A DNA stretch of 64,000 bases from Caccovivens sp964594865 (GCA_964594865.1 CAZQMZ010000001.1:124001-188000); one strand, 5' to 3'; shown: positions 17,083 through 27,204, counted from the first letter of the stretch. Notes: generated by a model not told the origin, from the letters alone. Made by a program: numbers and translations.

Positions 17083-19500
17083 ATGAACTACGATTTCAAA
17101 ACGATTGAAAAAAAATGGCAACAAAAATGGGTGAAAGAAAAATCTTTTAAGGCAATTGATTTTCATCCAACAAAACCAAAATATTATGTTCTTTATGAAT
17201 TTTATAACATCAGCGGGAATTTGCACATGGGGCACTTGAAAGGAACAATCCCTGCTGATGCTTTGGCAAGATTTAAGCGTTTTCAGGGATATAATGTTCT
17301 TTTTCCAATTGGTGGCGATGCCTTTGGTCTTCCTGCCGAGAATGCTGCAATCAAGACGGGTATAAATCCGCATGATTTTGTCAAACAAGGAATGAACAAG
17401 GTTATTGAGCAGTCAAAAGCACTGGGACTTTCGTTTGATTGGGATCGCACAATCTGCACGAGCGATCCGGAATATTATCATTGGACACAATGGATCTTTT
17501 TGCAACTTTTCAAAAACGGAAAGGCATATAAGAAAAAGGGTGTTGTCAATTTTTGTCCTCATTGCCAAACGACGCTTTCAAACGAAGACAGCCAAGGCGG
17601 GAAGTGTGATCGTTGTGGCGGAGATGTCGTTCAAAAGACGCGTGATGTTTGGTTTTTGAAGATGCAAGAATACAGCGAAAAGTTGCTGAAAAATGTCGAC
17701 CGAATTGAAATGGCAGAAAATTTGAAAGATGCACAACGCAATTGGATCGGCAAAAGCGAAGGCATGCAAGTTGCCTTTGATTTGTTTGATGAACAGGATG
17801 AAAAGGTTGGCAAAATCGAAATTTTCACAACCTGTATTGAGACAATCTATGGCATAACTTTTGTTGTGCTTGCGCCAGAGCATGAACTTGTGGACAAACT
17901 TAAAGGCAAAATCAAGAATTGGCAGGAAGTGGAAGGATATCGCAAGAAAACGGCTCTTCGAAGTGAGTTTGACCGAATTTCTGACCTTAAAGAAAAAACA
18001 GGATGCAAACTTGAAGGGCTCTATGTCGTCAACCCAATGAATGGTGCCAAAGTGCCGGTATATCTGGCTGACTTTGTCATTGCGAATTATGGCACGGGGG
18101 CTGTTATGGCTGTGCCAACACACGACCAACGTGACTATGAGTTTGCCAAAGCGTTCAACATTCCACTCATTCAAGTTATTGAGGGCGATGTCAGCAAGTG
18201 TGCAGTCGAGAAGAAGGAATATCTTGCCAAAAACAGCAAAATGATGAATTCCGCAGAATTTTCTGGGCTTCCTGTCAAAGAAGCAAAAGTGAAAATTGCC
18301 GAAAAGGCGGAAAAAATGGGTGTGGGCAAGCGTGTTGTGAATTATCAAATGCAAGATTGGTCTTTCAATCGTCAAAGATATTGGGGAGAGCCATTTCCTG
18401 TTGTCTTTTGTGAGCACTGTGGAATTGTTCCGCTTGATGAAAAAAACCTGCCTCTCGTGTTGCCAAAGACGAATGACTATCTTCCAAATGCCAACGGCGA
18501 CAGCCCACTTTCAAAAATAGATGATTTTGTCAATTGCAAATGTCCAAAATGCGGACAAAAGGCGAAGAGAGAAACCGACACAATGCCAAATTGGGCGGGG
18601 TCGAGTTGGTATTGGCTTCGTTATTGCGATCCACATAATGACCATGCACTTGCCGATTTTGAAAAGTTGAAATATTGGGGCAGTGTGGATTGTTATACGG
18701 GTGGCACCGAGCATATCACGCGACATGTTCTTTATGCGTTTTTCTGGCAAAACTTCCTTTATGAAATTGGTGCCGTTCCAACACGTGACCCGTTTGTGCG
18801 AAAAATGGGCAGTGGGCTTATTTTGGACGATCAAGGAAAGAAGATGAGCAAAAGCTCTGCAAATGGTGTTTCACCACTTGAAGTGATTGACAAATATGGC
18901 ACCGATGTGGCAAGATTGCACGTGCATTTCTTGGGCGGATATGAAGACAACACACCGTGGACATATGACGGCATCACGGGCATAACTTCGTTTTTGGATC
19001 GTGTTTGGGCTCTTCAAGATATGGTTAAGGGGACAGATGTTTCGAAAGAACATATATATGATTTAAACCGCCTTATCAAAAAGATTGGTGAAAACTTGGA
19101 AGATTTGAAACTCAACACTTGCATTTCTGCGTTCATGATTTTCATCAAGAAAATTCGTGACGACGGTTTCATAACCAAAGAAGAATTGCGTCAATTTTTG
19201 ATTTTGTTGAATCCGCTTGCACCACACATAACAAGCGAAATTTTTGAACGAGTTTTCAATTCTCAAATTTTGGATGAAACATGGCCAAAATATGATGAAA
19301 AATTTTTGGTTGAGGACACCATAAACTTGCCGGTGCAAGTGAATGGAAAATTGAAACAAGTCATCAAAATTTCTCTTGGAATTTCTCAAGATGAAGTTAT
19401 GCAAGAAATTTTCAAGAACCATCCTGAAATTTGCTCAAGTTTGAGTGAAGTGAAAAAAGTGGTCTATGTTCCAAACAAAATTATAAACATAATAAAATAA
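17083..19500 (+). CDS. leuS: Leucyl-tRNA synthetase
   Basis: Charges tRNA-Leu and edits mischarged products. 805 residues, the usual bacterial size. The class I signature HMGH is at 48-51 and KMSKS at 587-591. A zinc-like knuckle CPHCQ...CDRCG (about 160-180) and a second set (CEHCG, CPKCG) are present. The CP1 editing domain occupies about 220-420, with VPTHDQRDYEFA in its aspartate pocket. The ribosome site is TTGGAG. A tRNA-Leu(UAA) gene is in the same window. No T-box is visible upstream. It ends at a bidirectional terminator shared with the convergent PIN gene. Confidence 0.97.
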   Translation: MNYDFKTIEKKWQQKWVKEKSFKAIDFHPTKPKYYVLYEFYNISGNLHMGHLKGTIPADALARFKRFQGYNVLFPIGGDAFGLPAENAAIKTGINPHDFVKQGMNKVIEQSKALGLSFDWDRTICTSDPEYYHWTQWIFLQLFKNGKAYKKKGVVNFCPHCQTTLSNEDSQGGKCDRCGGDVVQKTRDVWFLKMQEYSEKLLKNVDRIEMAENLKDAQRNWIGKSEGMQVAFDLFDEQDEKVGKIEIFTTCIETIYGITFVVLAPEHELVDKLKGKIKNWQEVEGYRKKTALRSEFDRISDLKEKTGCKLEGLYVVNPMNGAKVPVYLADFVIANYGTGAVMAVPTHDQRDYEFAKAFNIPLIQVIEGDVSKCAVEKKEYLAKNSKMMNSAEFSGLPVKEAKVKIAEKAEKMGVGKRVVNYQMQDWSFNRQRYWGEPFPVVFCEHCGIVPLDEKNLPLVLPKTNDYLPNANGDSPLSKIDDFVNCKCPKCGQKAKRETDTMPNWAGSSWYWLRYCDPHNDHALADFEKLKYWGSVDCYTGGTEHITRHVLYAFFWQNFLYEIGAVPTRDPFVRKMGSGLILDDQGKKMSKSSANGVSPLEVIDKYGTDVARLHVHFLGGYEDNTPWTYDGITGITSFLDRVWALQDMVKGTDVSKEHIYDLNRLIKKIGENLEDLKLNTCISAFMIFIKKIRDDGFITKEELRQFLILLNPLAPHITSEIFERVFNSQILDETWPKYDEKFLVEDTINLPVQVNGKLKQVIKISLGISQDEVMQEIFKNHPEICSSLSEVKKVVYVPNKIINIIK

Positions 19501-19532
19501 AATTTTTAAGCGATTTGATGAAAAAAGAATAA

Positions 19533-19564
19533 AAAAAACACGGTGTTTGACCGTGATTTTTTTT
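19533..19564. terminator. Bidirectional terminator between leuS and the PIN gene
   Basis: Stem CACGGT/ACCGTG (19539-19544 with 19550-19555), flanked by an A-run and eight Ts so it can serve both strands. Confidence 0.85.
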
Positions 19565-19568
19565 CGAA

Positions 19569-20351
19569 TTATAATGTTATACCACTTTCTATCATTTCCT
19601 TCTTTGCCCGTTTTGTTGGAACAAGTTTAACTTCAACAACTTTTTTTGGATTGTAACCGATTTTTGAGAATTTGTCTTGAACTTTTGCAGACAAATCATT
19701 TAAATTCTCTGGATCTGGAATTTCCCACTCCCTATTATTTTTGTACATTTTCATGAAATCTTGTGGGTTGATCGAATGTGCGTAGTCTGGATTTGAAGTC
19801 TCTGTTGCCAAATGTTTGTTGTTGACGTGCATGATCCTGATTGGCTTGAAATGTTTGTCGTGTGTGATTAGGGTCAAGTTGAAATATGCCGATTCGGCTG
19901 AAATTTTTGCATCGTTCTCTTGGTCGACAAAAACTCCGTTTTGAACATAGTCACTTGCGATGGCTGAGATTTTTTTGTTGAAATCTTTCTTCTTGGTTGG
20001 GTTTATGTCAAGCATAATTGATTCGCTCAAAACATCATACAAAAATTCGTGCAAATTTGGATTATTGTCGGTGACTTCTTCTTTCACTGTTGGAGTTATG
20101 CAAAAACAAATTCTTCCTGCTTTGAACATTGTGTATAAATTGATCAAACATTTTCTATATTCAGGTGTCAAATATTTGTCTGGTCTTCTCAAAAAGACAC
20201 TTTCCATATCAATCAAGATGTTGGAATCAAGTGCAACGACAGGAATTTTCTTTTTCTTATTGTTCTTTTTCTTAAATGGACAAAAACGTGGATTTCTGTG
20301 TAAATTATTTTCTATTGGGCCTTTGTGGTTATTCAAATTTTTCTTACTCAA
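19569..20351 (-). CDS. PIN-domain protein (predicted ribonuclease)
   Basis: 260 residues from TTG 20349-20351, supported by AGGGAGAA upstream. Residues 1-36 are basic (PFKKKNNKKKKIP), possibly RNA-binding. The PIN fold follows: VVALDSNILIDME gives the first metal-binding Asp42; KEEVT an acidic helix; DAKISAESAYFNLTLITHDKHF the later Asp cluster. These four acidic positions usually bind Mg2+/Mn2+ for RNA cleavage. The C-terminal 80 residues contain the phrase SINPQDFMKMY, common at the end of PIN proteins. No adjacent antitoxin gene is visible, so a stand-alone or housekeeping PIN nuclease is as likely as a toxin. Confidence 0.78.
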   Translation of the reverse strand: MSKKNLNNHKGPIENNLHRNPRFCPFKKKNNKKKKIPVVALDSNILIDMESVFLRRPDKYLTPEYRKCLINLYTMFKAGRICFCITPTVKEEVTDNNPNLHEFLYDVLSESIMLDINPTKKKDFNKKISAIASDYVQNGVFVDQENDAKISAESAYFNLTLITHDKHFKPIRIMHVNNKHLATETSNPDYAHSINPQDFMKMYKNNREWEIPDPENLNDLSAKVQDKFSKIGYNPKKVVEVKLVPTKRAKKEMIESGITL

Positions 20352-20464
20352 TTTTCTTCTCCCTTTATTTTTTTTCGACAGCTGTGATTGCTTACATTTT
20401 ATCGCAACATTGGTAAAAATGCAATACTTTTTTCAAAATTTTTTTATAATTTTTCTTCCAATAT

Positions 20465-20493
20465 TTTGATTTCAAATTTTTTTTTGATATACT
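20465..20493 (+). promoter_or_regulatory. Promoter of the P-type ATPase gene
   Basis: TTTGAT (20465-20470), 17-nt spacer, TATACT (20488-20493). The predicted leader is only about 5 nt before ATG 20505. Confidence 0.5.
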
Positions 20494-20504
20494 AGTTAAG
20501 TATT

Positions 20505-23261
20505 ATGGATATCTCTTACACGCTAGATAAGGAAAAGAAAATGGAAGAACTGCAAACATCTTTGCATGGGCTTTCTTTTGCTGAAGCAAAAAAGAGATTG
20601 GAGCGTGATGGGAAGAATATTTTGACACCAAAGAAAAAGAGATCTGCCATCGTCAAATTTTTACTCCAATTCAAAGATATTTTGATTTCCGTTTTGATTG
20701 TCAGTTGCATAATCAGTGTGGTGATCGGCTTTGTTGAAAATTCGGTAAGCGAATTTGTTGATGCGGCGATCATTTTTGTCGTTATTTTGTTTAATGCCGT
20801 GGTTGGTTACATCCAAGAGAGAAAGAGCGAGCAGGCCATGGAAGCGTTAAAAAACATGACCAAGCCGTTTTGTAAGGTTATCAGAAACAAACACACTCTC
20901 AAAATAAAAACTGAAGAATTGGTTGTGGGTGACATCGTCATCTTGGAAGCAGGCGACATTGTTCCAGCAGACCTGCGATTGATTGAAGCAAACAGTCTCA
21001 AAATCGAAGAGAGCGCTTTGACCGGCGAAAGTGTTTCCGTTGAAAAAGATGCGGAAGTGATTTTGGGTGCTGAAACCGCGCTTGGTGATCGGGTGAACAT
21101 GGCTTTCATGGGCACGATTGTGACATATGGGCGTGGAGTTGGTGTTGTTGTTTCCACAGGAATGAACACCGAAATGGGGCAAATTGCTTCTGCACTTTCC
21201 GAAATGGAAGAAACCGAAACTCCACTCACAAAGAGAATTAAATCCACCAGTATAATCATTACTGTGGTGGTGATTGTTGTTAGTGTGCTTATTTTTGTTA
21301 TGGGCGTTTTGTTGGGTGAAAATTTCATCTCTTCCTTGACCATGGCAATCGCTATTGCGGTTTGTGCAATTCCGGAAGGGCTTCCTGCCTGCAACACCAT
21401 CACGCTGTCTATGGGTGTGAAGAGAATGAGCGATCAAAACGCCATAGTCAAAACTTTGCCTGCAGTGGAAACTTTGGGAAGCACAGAAGTGATTTGTTCG
21501 GACAAGACGGGAACTTTGACTCTCAACAAAATGACAGTGCGACAAATCTATTTTGAAGGCGAAAATTGTGAAAGTATCAATCAAATGAAGTTTGAAACCA
21601 AGGCAAGTGGCAGTGTGGTTGACAGCGTGATATCTTTGGATGAAATAAACGAAAAAAACGATTTTGCCAAAGACAAGAATTTTGAACAACTGATTCGCTG
21701 TATGCTTTTGTGTAATGACACGAAAGTTCGATTTGACGATGAAAAGTTGGAGTCGATTGGCGACCCGACGGAAATTGCTTTGGTGCATTATGGATATAAG
21801 TGCGGGTTCAATAAGGAATATTTGGAAGGTGAGTTTAAACGAATCAACGAAATACCTTTTGACAGCGACCGAAAACTTATGTCCACCTTTCATAACATAA
21901 ACGGCAAAATCATTGTCTATACAAAAGGTGCCGTGGACAACATTCTCTCACGTTGCAACAGAATTTTGGATAATGGAAGGATTCGAAAAATTACTAACGC
22001 GGACAAAGAGAAAATTTTGCAGAAAAATTCTGAATTTGCCTCTCTTGCATTGAGAAATTTGGCTTTTGCTGGAAGAACTGTTGAAAAAATTGGAAAGCCG
22101 ACAAGCGAAAACACCGAAGTTGATCTTTGTTTCTTTGGGCTTGTTGGAATGATCGATCCGCCACGAGAAGAAGTCAAAGAGTCCATTAAGACTTGCAAAG
22201 AGGCGGGCATCACCACCATTATGATCACTGGCGACCACAAAGATACGGCATTTGCAATAGCCAAAGAGTTGGGTATTTGCACAAATCCTGATGAAGTTAT
22301 CACCGGAAAAGAACTTAATGATTATTCGGACGAAGAGTTTGTTGGGCTTGTTGAGAATTTCAAGGTGTATGCAAGAGTGAGTCCAGAACATAAGGTGCGG
22401 ATTGTCAAGGCTCTCAAAGCGAAAGGAAAAATTGTTGCTATGACGGGCGATGGTGTGAACGACGCACCAAGCATCAAGTGTGCAGACATTGGCATTGGAA
22501 TGGGAATCAGCGGAACGGATGTCACAAAAGAAACTGCGGACATCATTTTGACGGACGACAACTTTGCCACAATTGTCGGCGCAGTGAAAGAAGGACGTCG
22601 AATTTATGACACAATCATAAAAATTTTGATGTATCTTCTTGGAACCTCGATTGCTGAGTTGATCATTTTGACTGTCATAACATTGGCATTTCGAGATGAA
22701 AACTTTTTCACACCAGCACTTATTCTTTGGATAAATTTTGTTTCTGACACTTTTGTGGGGCTGGCTCTTGGTTTTGAAAAAGCAGAAAAAGACATAATGA
22801 AACGAAAACCGTGCAAAAACACCGGCAACCTGTTCAAGGGCGATGTTGGAGTGAACATTCTCTGTTCGGCGCTCTATGAAACGGTTATGATGTTGACGAT
22901 ATATTGCATCACAACCTTTGTTTTGAATTTGTCGAGTCAAGAAGTGACAACAATTTGCTTCTTGCATTTGGTGTTCACCGAGCTTTTCCATGCATATAAC
23001 TTGAAACATAAAACTCAATCACTCTTTTCAAGCAATCCTTTTGATAACAAACTTTTGAATTGGGCATTTTTGTTATCCGCCGTTTTGACTGCGTTGGTGG
23101 TCATCATTCCTTTGGGACCTGTGGATGTTGCGTTGAATGTGACAACAAGTTTGAATTGGTGGCAATGGCTTCTTGGAGTTGGTTCGGGAATTTTTGTTAT
23201 TCCATATTTTGAAATTGTCAAATTCTTTATGAGATGTTCGCAAAGAAGGAAGAAAAGATGA
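20505..23261 (+). CDS. Calcium-type P-type ATPase
   Basis: ATP-driven cation pump, probably exporting Ca2+. 918 residues. N-terminal cation-ATPase domain (GLSFAEAKKRL), A-domain ALTGESVSV (TGES), the M4 PEGLP of the P2 class (CAIPEGLPACNT), phosphorylated Asp333 in DKTGTLTLNKM, KGA in the nucleotide domain (YTKGAVDNIL), TGDGVNDAPSIK hinge, and a C-terminal set of helices with NFVSD. The P2A Ca2+ type is favoured, but Na+ or Mn2+ cannot be excluded. Start 20505 is preferred to ATG 20541 because SYTLDKEKKMEEL aligns with the usual N-terminus. It has essentially no leader. The MFS gene starts inside its stop codon. Confidence 0.9.
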   Translation: MDISYTLDKEKKMEELQTSLHGLSFAEAKKRLERDGKNILTPKKKRSAIVKFLLQFKDILISVLIVSCIISVVIGFVENSVSEFVDAAIIFVVILFNAVVGYIQERKSEQAMEALKNMTKPFCKVIRNKHTLKIKTEELVVGDIVILEAGDIVPADLRLIEANSLKIEESALTGESVSVEKDAEVILGAETALGDRVNMAFMGTIVTYGRGVGVVVSTGMNTEMGQIASALSEMEETETPLTKRIKSTSIIITVVVIVVSVLIFVMGVLLGENFISSLTMAIAIAVCAIPEGLPACNTITLSMGVKRMSDQNAIVKTLPAVETLGSTEVICSDKTGTLTLNKMTVRQIYFEGENCESINQMKFETKASGSVVDSVISLDEINEKNDFAKDKNFEQLIRCMLLCNDTKVRFDDEKLESIGDPTEIALVHYGYKCGFNKEYLEGEFKRINEIPFDSDRKLMSTFHNINGKIIVYTKGAVDNILSRCNRILDNGRIRKITNADKEKILQKNSEFASLALRNLAFAGRTVEKIGKPTSENTEVDLCFFGLVGMIDPPREEVKESIKTCKEAGITTIMITGDHKDTAFAIAKELGICTNPDEVITGKELNDYSDEEFVGLVENFKVYARVSPEHKVRIVKALKAKGKIVAMTGDGVNDAPSIKCADIGIGMGISGTDVTKETADIILTDDNFATIVGAVKEGRRIYDTIIKILMYLLGTSIAELIILTVITLAFRDENFFTPALILWINFVSDTFVGLALGFEKAEKDIMKRKPCKNTGNLFKGDVGVNILCSALYETVMMLTIYCITTFVLNLSSQEVTTICFLHLVFTELFHAYNLKHKTQSLFSSNPFDNKLLNWAFLLSAVLTALVVIIPLGPVDVALNVTTSLNWWQWLLGVGSGIFVIPYFEIVKFFMRCSQRRKKR

Positions 23262-24634
23262 AAGCAAAGGATTATGACGTTCACTTTTCTGAAATTATAA
23301 AAAATGAAAGTGAAGAAGAAAAACCGGTTAAGAAAAAGAAAAGAAAACGTCCCAAAATTTTTGATTTGAGCGCTATATCTATCATCGCCTGCGATTGCTT
23401 ACAAGCTGTCATTTGCATATATATCGACTTGTTCTTCATTTCAAAAGTGCTGGATGTTGATTCTGGTGATATATCGACAAACATCATAAAAATTGGGCTT
23501 TTCTATGCAATTTATTACACAATTTTGGCCTCTTCATATGCAATATCCGGCCATGTGCTTAGAAGAATCAAGAAAAATGTTTTTGTCATAATCGGTTCAA
23601 TTTTGCTTGCCTTCGTTGTTTTGACAGTCTTTTTGCTGGGAGATGATGTCACATCATTCAGATTTGTGCCGGTGCTGGCAGTTATGTATGGCATCAGTTT
23701 TGGTTTCTTCTCGTCAGGATATAACAATTTGACGGCGGAAACCATTTCAAGCAAGCATCAAGTGCGATTTTTTGCTGTGAAACGCATTCTATTCCAAATG
23801 ACTTACATAATTTTCCCTGCAACGTTGGGCGTTTTGGCAGATATTGATTTCACTGTTACGACTTTTGTTATGTTTTTTGTGGTGGCACTTTTGATTGTCT
23901 TTTCGTTTTTGATTAAACCGAAAAAATCATATAAACTGTCTTTCCACTTGAGAGAATTCAGCAAATTTATGAGAAAGAATAAGGAATCCACAAAACCTCT
24001 TTGGCTTGTCTATATCTCAAACTTCTTTCGTGGTGCTTCATATGACTGCTTCACAACTCTCATCACCATTCTTGTCATTCAAACCTTCAAAACAAACACA
24101 AGTTTAGGAACTTTTCAATCAATTTTCACAGCTTGCTCTCTCTTGACAATGTTCTTCTATTTGAGATATTATCGCAAAAAGCGTGCGGGAGCTTTCATTG
24201 GAACAACAATTGCGCTCGTTTCCTGCACAATCGTTGGCATATTGTCTGCGACAAACCAAGTGAGTATTGTGATTTTCTATGCCGTTTACACCATTTTGAA
24301 TGTCATTTTGATGTCTATATCCGATTCTCGTCGCTCCGGCGTTGTGAGAGTGTTGTCACTGCATTCGCATATCTTGGAAAGCAATGCGCTTGCAGAATTC
24401 TTTCTTGGCGCTGGCAGAGTGCTTTCATCCAGCCTTGTGTTGTTTGCCGGACTCTTTGATATGCTTATGGGAAACGGAAGCACCATCTTCTTGAAAGTAG
24501 CTCTTGGGATTGTTTGCTTGATGTATGTGATGTATGGCATAAGTCTGATTTGGTTGGAACGTGCACTTGTCAAGCAGGATGAAGAATTTAGAAAAGCACA
24601 TATAAGTGAAGTGATTGAGAAGAATGAAGACTAG
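23258..24634 (+). CDS. MFS-type transporter
   Basis: 458 residues with about 12 predicted membrane helices and a charged cytoplasmic N-terminus (KKKKRKRPK). Start ATG 23258 overlaps the previous stop as ATGA and has AAGGAAG upstream; an ATG at 23234 lies within the ATPase gene and is less likely. Coupled translation suggests a shared role with the ATPase, but I cannot name the substrate. The repeat array begins 7 bp after the stop. Confidence 0.75.
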   Translation: MKAKDYDVHFSEIIKNESEEEKPVKKKKRKRPKIFDLSAISIIACDCLQAVICIYIDLFFISKVLDVDSGDISTNIIKIGLFYAIYYTILASSYAISGHVLRRIKKNVFVIIGSILLAFVVLTVFLLGDDVTSFRFVPVLAVMYGISFGFFSSGYNNLTAETISSKHQVRFFAVKRILFQMTYIIFPATLGVLADIDFTVTTFVMFFVVALLIVFSFLIKPKKSYKLSFHLREFSKFMRKNKESTKPLWLVYISNFFRGASYDCFTTLITILVIQTFKTNTSLGTFQSIFTACSLLTMFFYLRYYRKKRAGAFIGTTIALVSCTIVGILSATNQVSIVIFYAVYTILNVILMSISDSRRSGVVRVLSLHSHILESNALAEFFLGAGRVLSSSLVLFAGLFDMLMGNGSTIFLKVALGIVCLMYVMYGISLIWLERALVKQDEEFRKAHISEVIEKNED

Positions 24635-24640
24635 ATGAAA

Positions 24641-24804
24641 AAACTGCGCTTTGGGCTCATTTTTGTCACAAGTGACAAAAAATATCGCTTGACGCTTGTT
24701 TTTTCATCTTTGCGACCAAACGCAACTCGCGCTTGTGCTGGCGAGTTGGTCGCAACTCTCTTGCGAAGTGGGGCGTCGAAGTGGAAATTTGGTGAACAGT
24801 TTTT
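24641..24804. repeat. Structured intergenic repeat, copy A1
   Basis: First of a tandem pair with a 164-bp period. Starts AAACTGCGCTTTGGGCTC. Hairpin 1 is TTTTTGTCAC/GTGACAAAAA (24660-24669 with 24672-24681). Hairpin 2 pairs TGCGACC with GGTCGCA and, inside, AACTCGC with GCGAGTT around a GCTTGTGCTG loop. A 121-codon frame through A1 and A2 is open but lacks a ribosome site and mirrors the repeat in other frames elsewhere, so it is not called a gene. Confidence 0.85.
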
Positions 24805-24954
24805 AAACTGCGCTTTGGGCTCATTTTTGTCACAAGTGACAAAAAGTATCGCTTGGCGCTTGTTTTTTCATCTTTGCGACCAAACGCAACTCGCGCTTGT
24901 GCTGGCGAATTGGTCGCAACTCTCTCGCGAAGTGGGGCGTCGAAGTGGAAATTG
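24805..24954. repeat. Structured intergenic repeat, copy A2
   Basis: Second tandem copy, nearly identical to A1. Hairpin 1 is retained; the inner stem of hairpin 2 has one change (GCGAATT), giving a mismatch. Together A1 and A2 fill most of the 400-bp gap between the MFS gene and prfB; the remainder holds the prfB promoter. Confidence 0.85.
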
Positions 24955-24974
24955 TATATTTTTCTTTCATCGAC

Positions 24975-25003
24975 TTTACTTTTTTCATTATATATGTTAA
25001 AAT
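24975..25003 (+). promoter_or_regulatory. Promoter of prfB
   Basis: TTTACT (24975-24980), 17-nt spacer, TAAAAT (24998-25003); a leader of about 26 nt carries AAGGAG. Confidence 0.65.
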
Positions 25004-25035
25004 CTAACTTGAATTGATTTTAAGGAGTTTTTATT

Positions 25036-26143
25036 ATGATTATTGATGCGCAAAAAGAAAAATTGGCAAAATTGAAAGAAGATTTTTCGTTCATAAAGGA
25101 GTGTCTTTGACCCGGCTGGGCAAGAGAAAAAATTGGAAGAATTGAAAGCAGAACAACTTTCCGACGGCTTTTTTGCTGACGCAAAACGTGTTTCAAAAGT
25201 GGGAAGGGAGGTGAAGTTGTGCGAATATAAACTTGAAAAAGTAAAAAAATTGCAGACAGAAATTGAAAATTGCGAAGCGTCCATTGAACTTCTCGATGAA
25301 ATGGATGATGTTGGACTTTTGGAAGAATTGAATTCGACTTTGCAAGATTTGGAAAGCGAAATTGAAAGTGCACGCTTGGAAACCTTGCTTTCTGGAAAAT
25401 ATGACAACTATAACGCCATTTTGACCATTCATGCTGGTGCGGGCGGAACAGAAGCGCAAGATTGGGCGGATATGCTCTATCGAATGTATTCCATGTATGC
25501 CGAGAAAAACGGCTATAAAATCAAAGTGTTGGATGTTCTCGACGGCGAAGAAGCGGGGCTTAAATCAATTTCATTTTTGGTTTCCGGTGAGTTTGCATAT
25601 GGATATTTGAAAGCGGAGAAAGGGGTGCATAGATTGGTGAGAATCTCTCCTTTTGACTCAAATGCAAGGCGTCACACAAGTTTTGCAAGTGTGGAAGTTA
25701 TGCCGGAAATTGACGAAGCTCCTGACATTGTCATTCGTCCGGAAGATTTGAAAATAGATACTTTTCGAAGTTCGGGTGCGGGTGGTCAGCATGTCAACAA
25801 AACTGAGTCTGCCATTCGAATCACTCACATCCCTTCTGGCATTATTGTGGCTTGTCAAACGGAGCGCTCACAGGTGCAGAACCGCGAAACTGCCATGAAA
25901 ATGCTTTACTCCAAACTTGTCGAAAAGCAAGAATTGGAAGAAATGGAAAAATTGGCGTCAATTCGTGGAGATGTCAAGAAGATTGAGTGGGGAAGCCAAA
26001 TTCGTTCATATGTGTTCTGTCCATACACCATGGTGAAAGATCATCGCACGAACTATGAAACCAGTGATGTGCAAGGGGTGATGGATGGAGATATACAAGG
26101 GTTTATCAACGAATATCTCAAAAGGACAAGCGTGAAAGCATGA
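25036..26143 (+). CDS. prfB: Peptide chain release factor 2, programmed +1 frameshift
   Basis: RF2 releases nascent protein at UGA and UAA. Frame 0 starts at ATG 25036 (AAGGAG upstream) and stops at TGA 25108-25110 after 24 codons (MIIDAQKEKLAKLKEDFSF to ECL). Skipping T25108 joins it to the frame running to 26143, giving 368 residues, normal for RF2. The slip site is CTT TGA C, preceded by an AGGAG stimulator 3 nt upstream, the classical autoregulatory arrangement: low RF2 favours the shift. The tripeptide anticodon SPF is at 204-206 and the catalytic GGQ at 249-251. tsaD overlaps the stop codon. Confidence 0.96.
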
Positions 26144-27204
26144 TGAGAACTTATCAAGAGATTGCAAAAGAAAAATTTGAAAGTCTAAGGACAAAAGAAA
26201 GTGTCTTGATTCTTTCTGTGGAATCTTCTTGTGATGAAACTTCAATTGCTCTTGTGGAGAATGGCAGAAAAGTGCTTTCAAACGTCATTTCTTCTCAAAT
26301 TGAAATCCATAAAGTTTTTGGTGGAGTTGTGCCAGAAGTGGCATCAAGAAATCATATCAAAAACATTGATGGGGTTTTGGAAGAAGCGCTCAAAAATGCG
26401 GGAAAAACTTTGCAAGATGTCGATGCGGTGGCGGTCACATATGGCGCAGGGCTGATTGGCGCGCTTTTGGTGGGAGTGAACTTTGCCAAAACTCTGGCAT
26501 ATGCTCTCAACGTTCCACTCATTGCTGTCAGCCATGTGCACGGGCATATAGGTGCAAACTATATCTCTCATAAAGACCTTGAACCGCCATTTTTGTGTCT
26601 TATGGTCAGCGGTGGGCACACTGCTTTGGTTGATACACAAGATTATTGCAAATTCAAACTGATTGGCACAACGGTGGATGACAGTGTCGGCGAATGTTTT
26701 GATAAGGTGGCACGTGTGCTGGGTCTTCCATATCCAGGTGGACCGAACATTGATAGGCTGGCAAAAAGTGGAAAGAATGTTGTGAAATTCAACTATAATC
26801 CACCACTCAAAAACACTTTGAATTTTTCGTTTAGTGGACTCAAAACTGCCGTTGTCAACTTTGTTCACAATCATGAGCAGAAAAGAGAAGATTTTTCCAA
26901 AGAAGATGTGGCATATTCTTTTCAAGAACTCGTCACAGACGAACTTGTTGGAAAGACAAAGAAAGCGTGTGCAGAATTTGGAGTCAAAAAGTTGGTTATT
27001 GCGGGCGGTGTTGGTGCAAATTCAAGATTGAGAGAAAAGTTGGCGAAGATGTACGATGAAATTGGTGTGAAGATTTTTATGCCGGACCTCAAGTATTGCA
27101 CAGACAACGGTGCTATGATTGGCGCAATGGCATATTTTTATATCAAAGCAGGAATCGGTCTTGCGGACTTGACTTTGACGGCAAAAGCAGTTGTTCAAAT
27201 TTAA
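26140..27204 (+). CDS. tsaD: tRNA N6-adenosine threonylcarbamoyltransferase TsaD
   Basis: Transfers the threonylcarbamoyl group to A37 of ANN-decoding tRNAs with TsaB and TsaE. 354 residues. Metal-binding SHVHGH (His132, His136), nucleotide-site SVESSCDETSIAL, CLMVSGGHTALV, PYPGGPNIDRLA and the C-terminal GGVGANSRLR are all visible. An N-terminal extension of about 20 residues precedes the usual ILSVESSCD start. The start overlaps prfB (ATGA), so translation may be coupled. TsaB and TsaE are 25 kb away, unlike the usual adjacent order. Confidence 0.95.
   Translation: MMRTYQEIAKEKFESLRTKESVLILSVESSCDETSIALVENGRKVLSNVISSQIEIHKVFGGVVPEVASRNHIKNIDGVLEEALKNAGKTLQDVDAVAVTYGAGLIGALLVGVNFAKTLAYALNVPLIAVSHVHGHIGANYISHKDLEPPFLCLMVSGGHTALVDTQDYCKFKLIGTTVDDSVGECFDKVARVLGLPYPGGPNIDRLAKSGKNVVKFNYNPPLKNTLNFSFSGLKTAVVNFVHNHEQKREDFSKEDVAYSFQELVTDELVGKTKKACAEFGVKKLVIAGGVGANSRLREKLAKMYDEIGVKIFMPDLKYCTDNGAMIGAMAYFYIKAGIGLADLTLTAKAVVQI

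Noticed and set aside
19569..20351. PIN gene as the toxin of a toxin-antitoxin pair
   Set aside because: No small antitoxin gene lies next to it on either side, and the protein is longer than VapC toxins.
24635..25000. Open frame of 121 codons through repeat copies A1-A2, and similar frames at 35926-36368 and 37190-37459
   Set aside because: They follow the repeat in several frames, lack ribosome sites and read the same DNA in different frames in different copies. The conservation is at the nucleotide and hairpin level.
25036..25132. prfB as a frameshifted pseudogene
   Set aside because: The AGGAG stimulator and CTT TGA C site are exactly those of programmed frameshifting, and the rest of the gene is intact.
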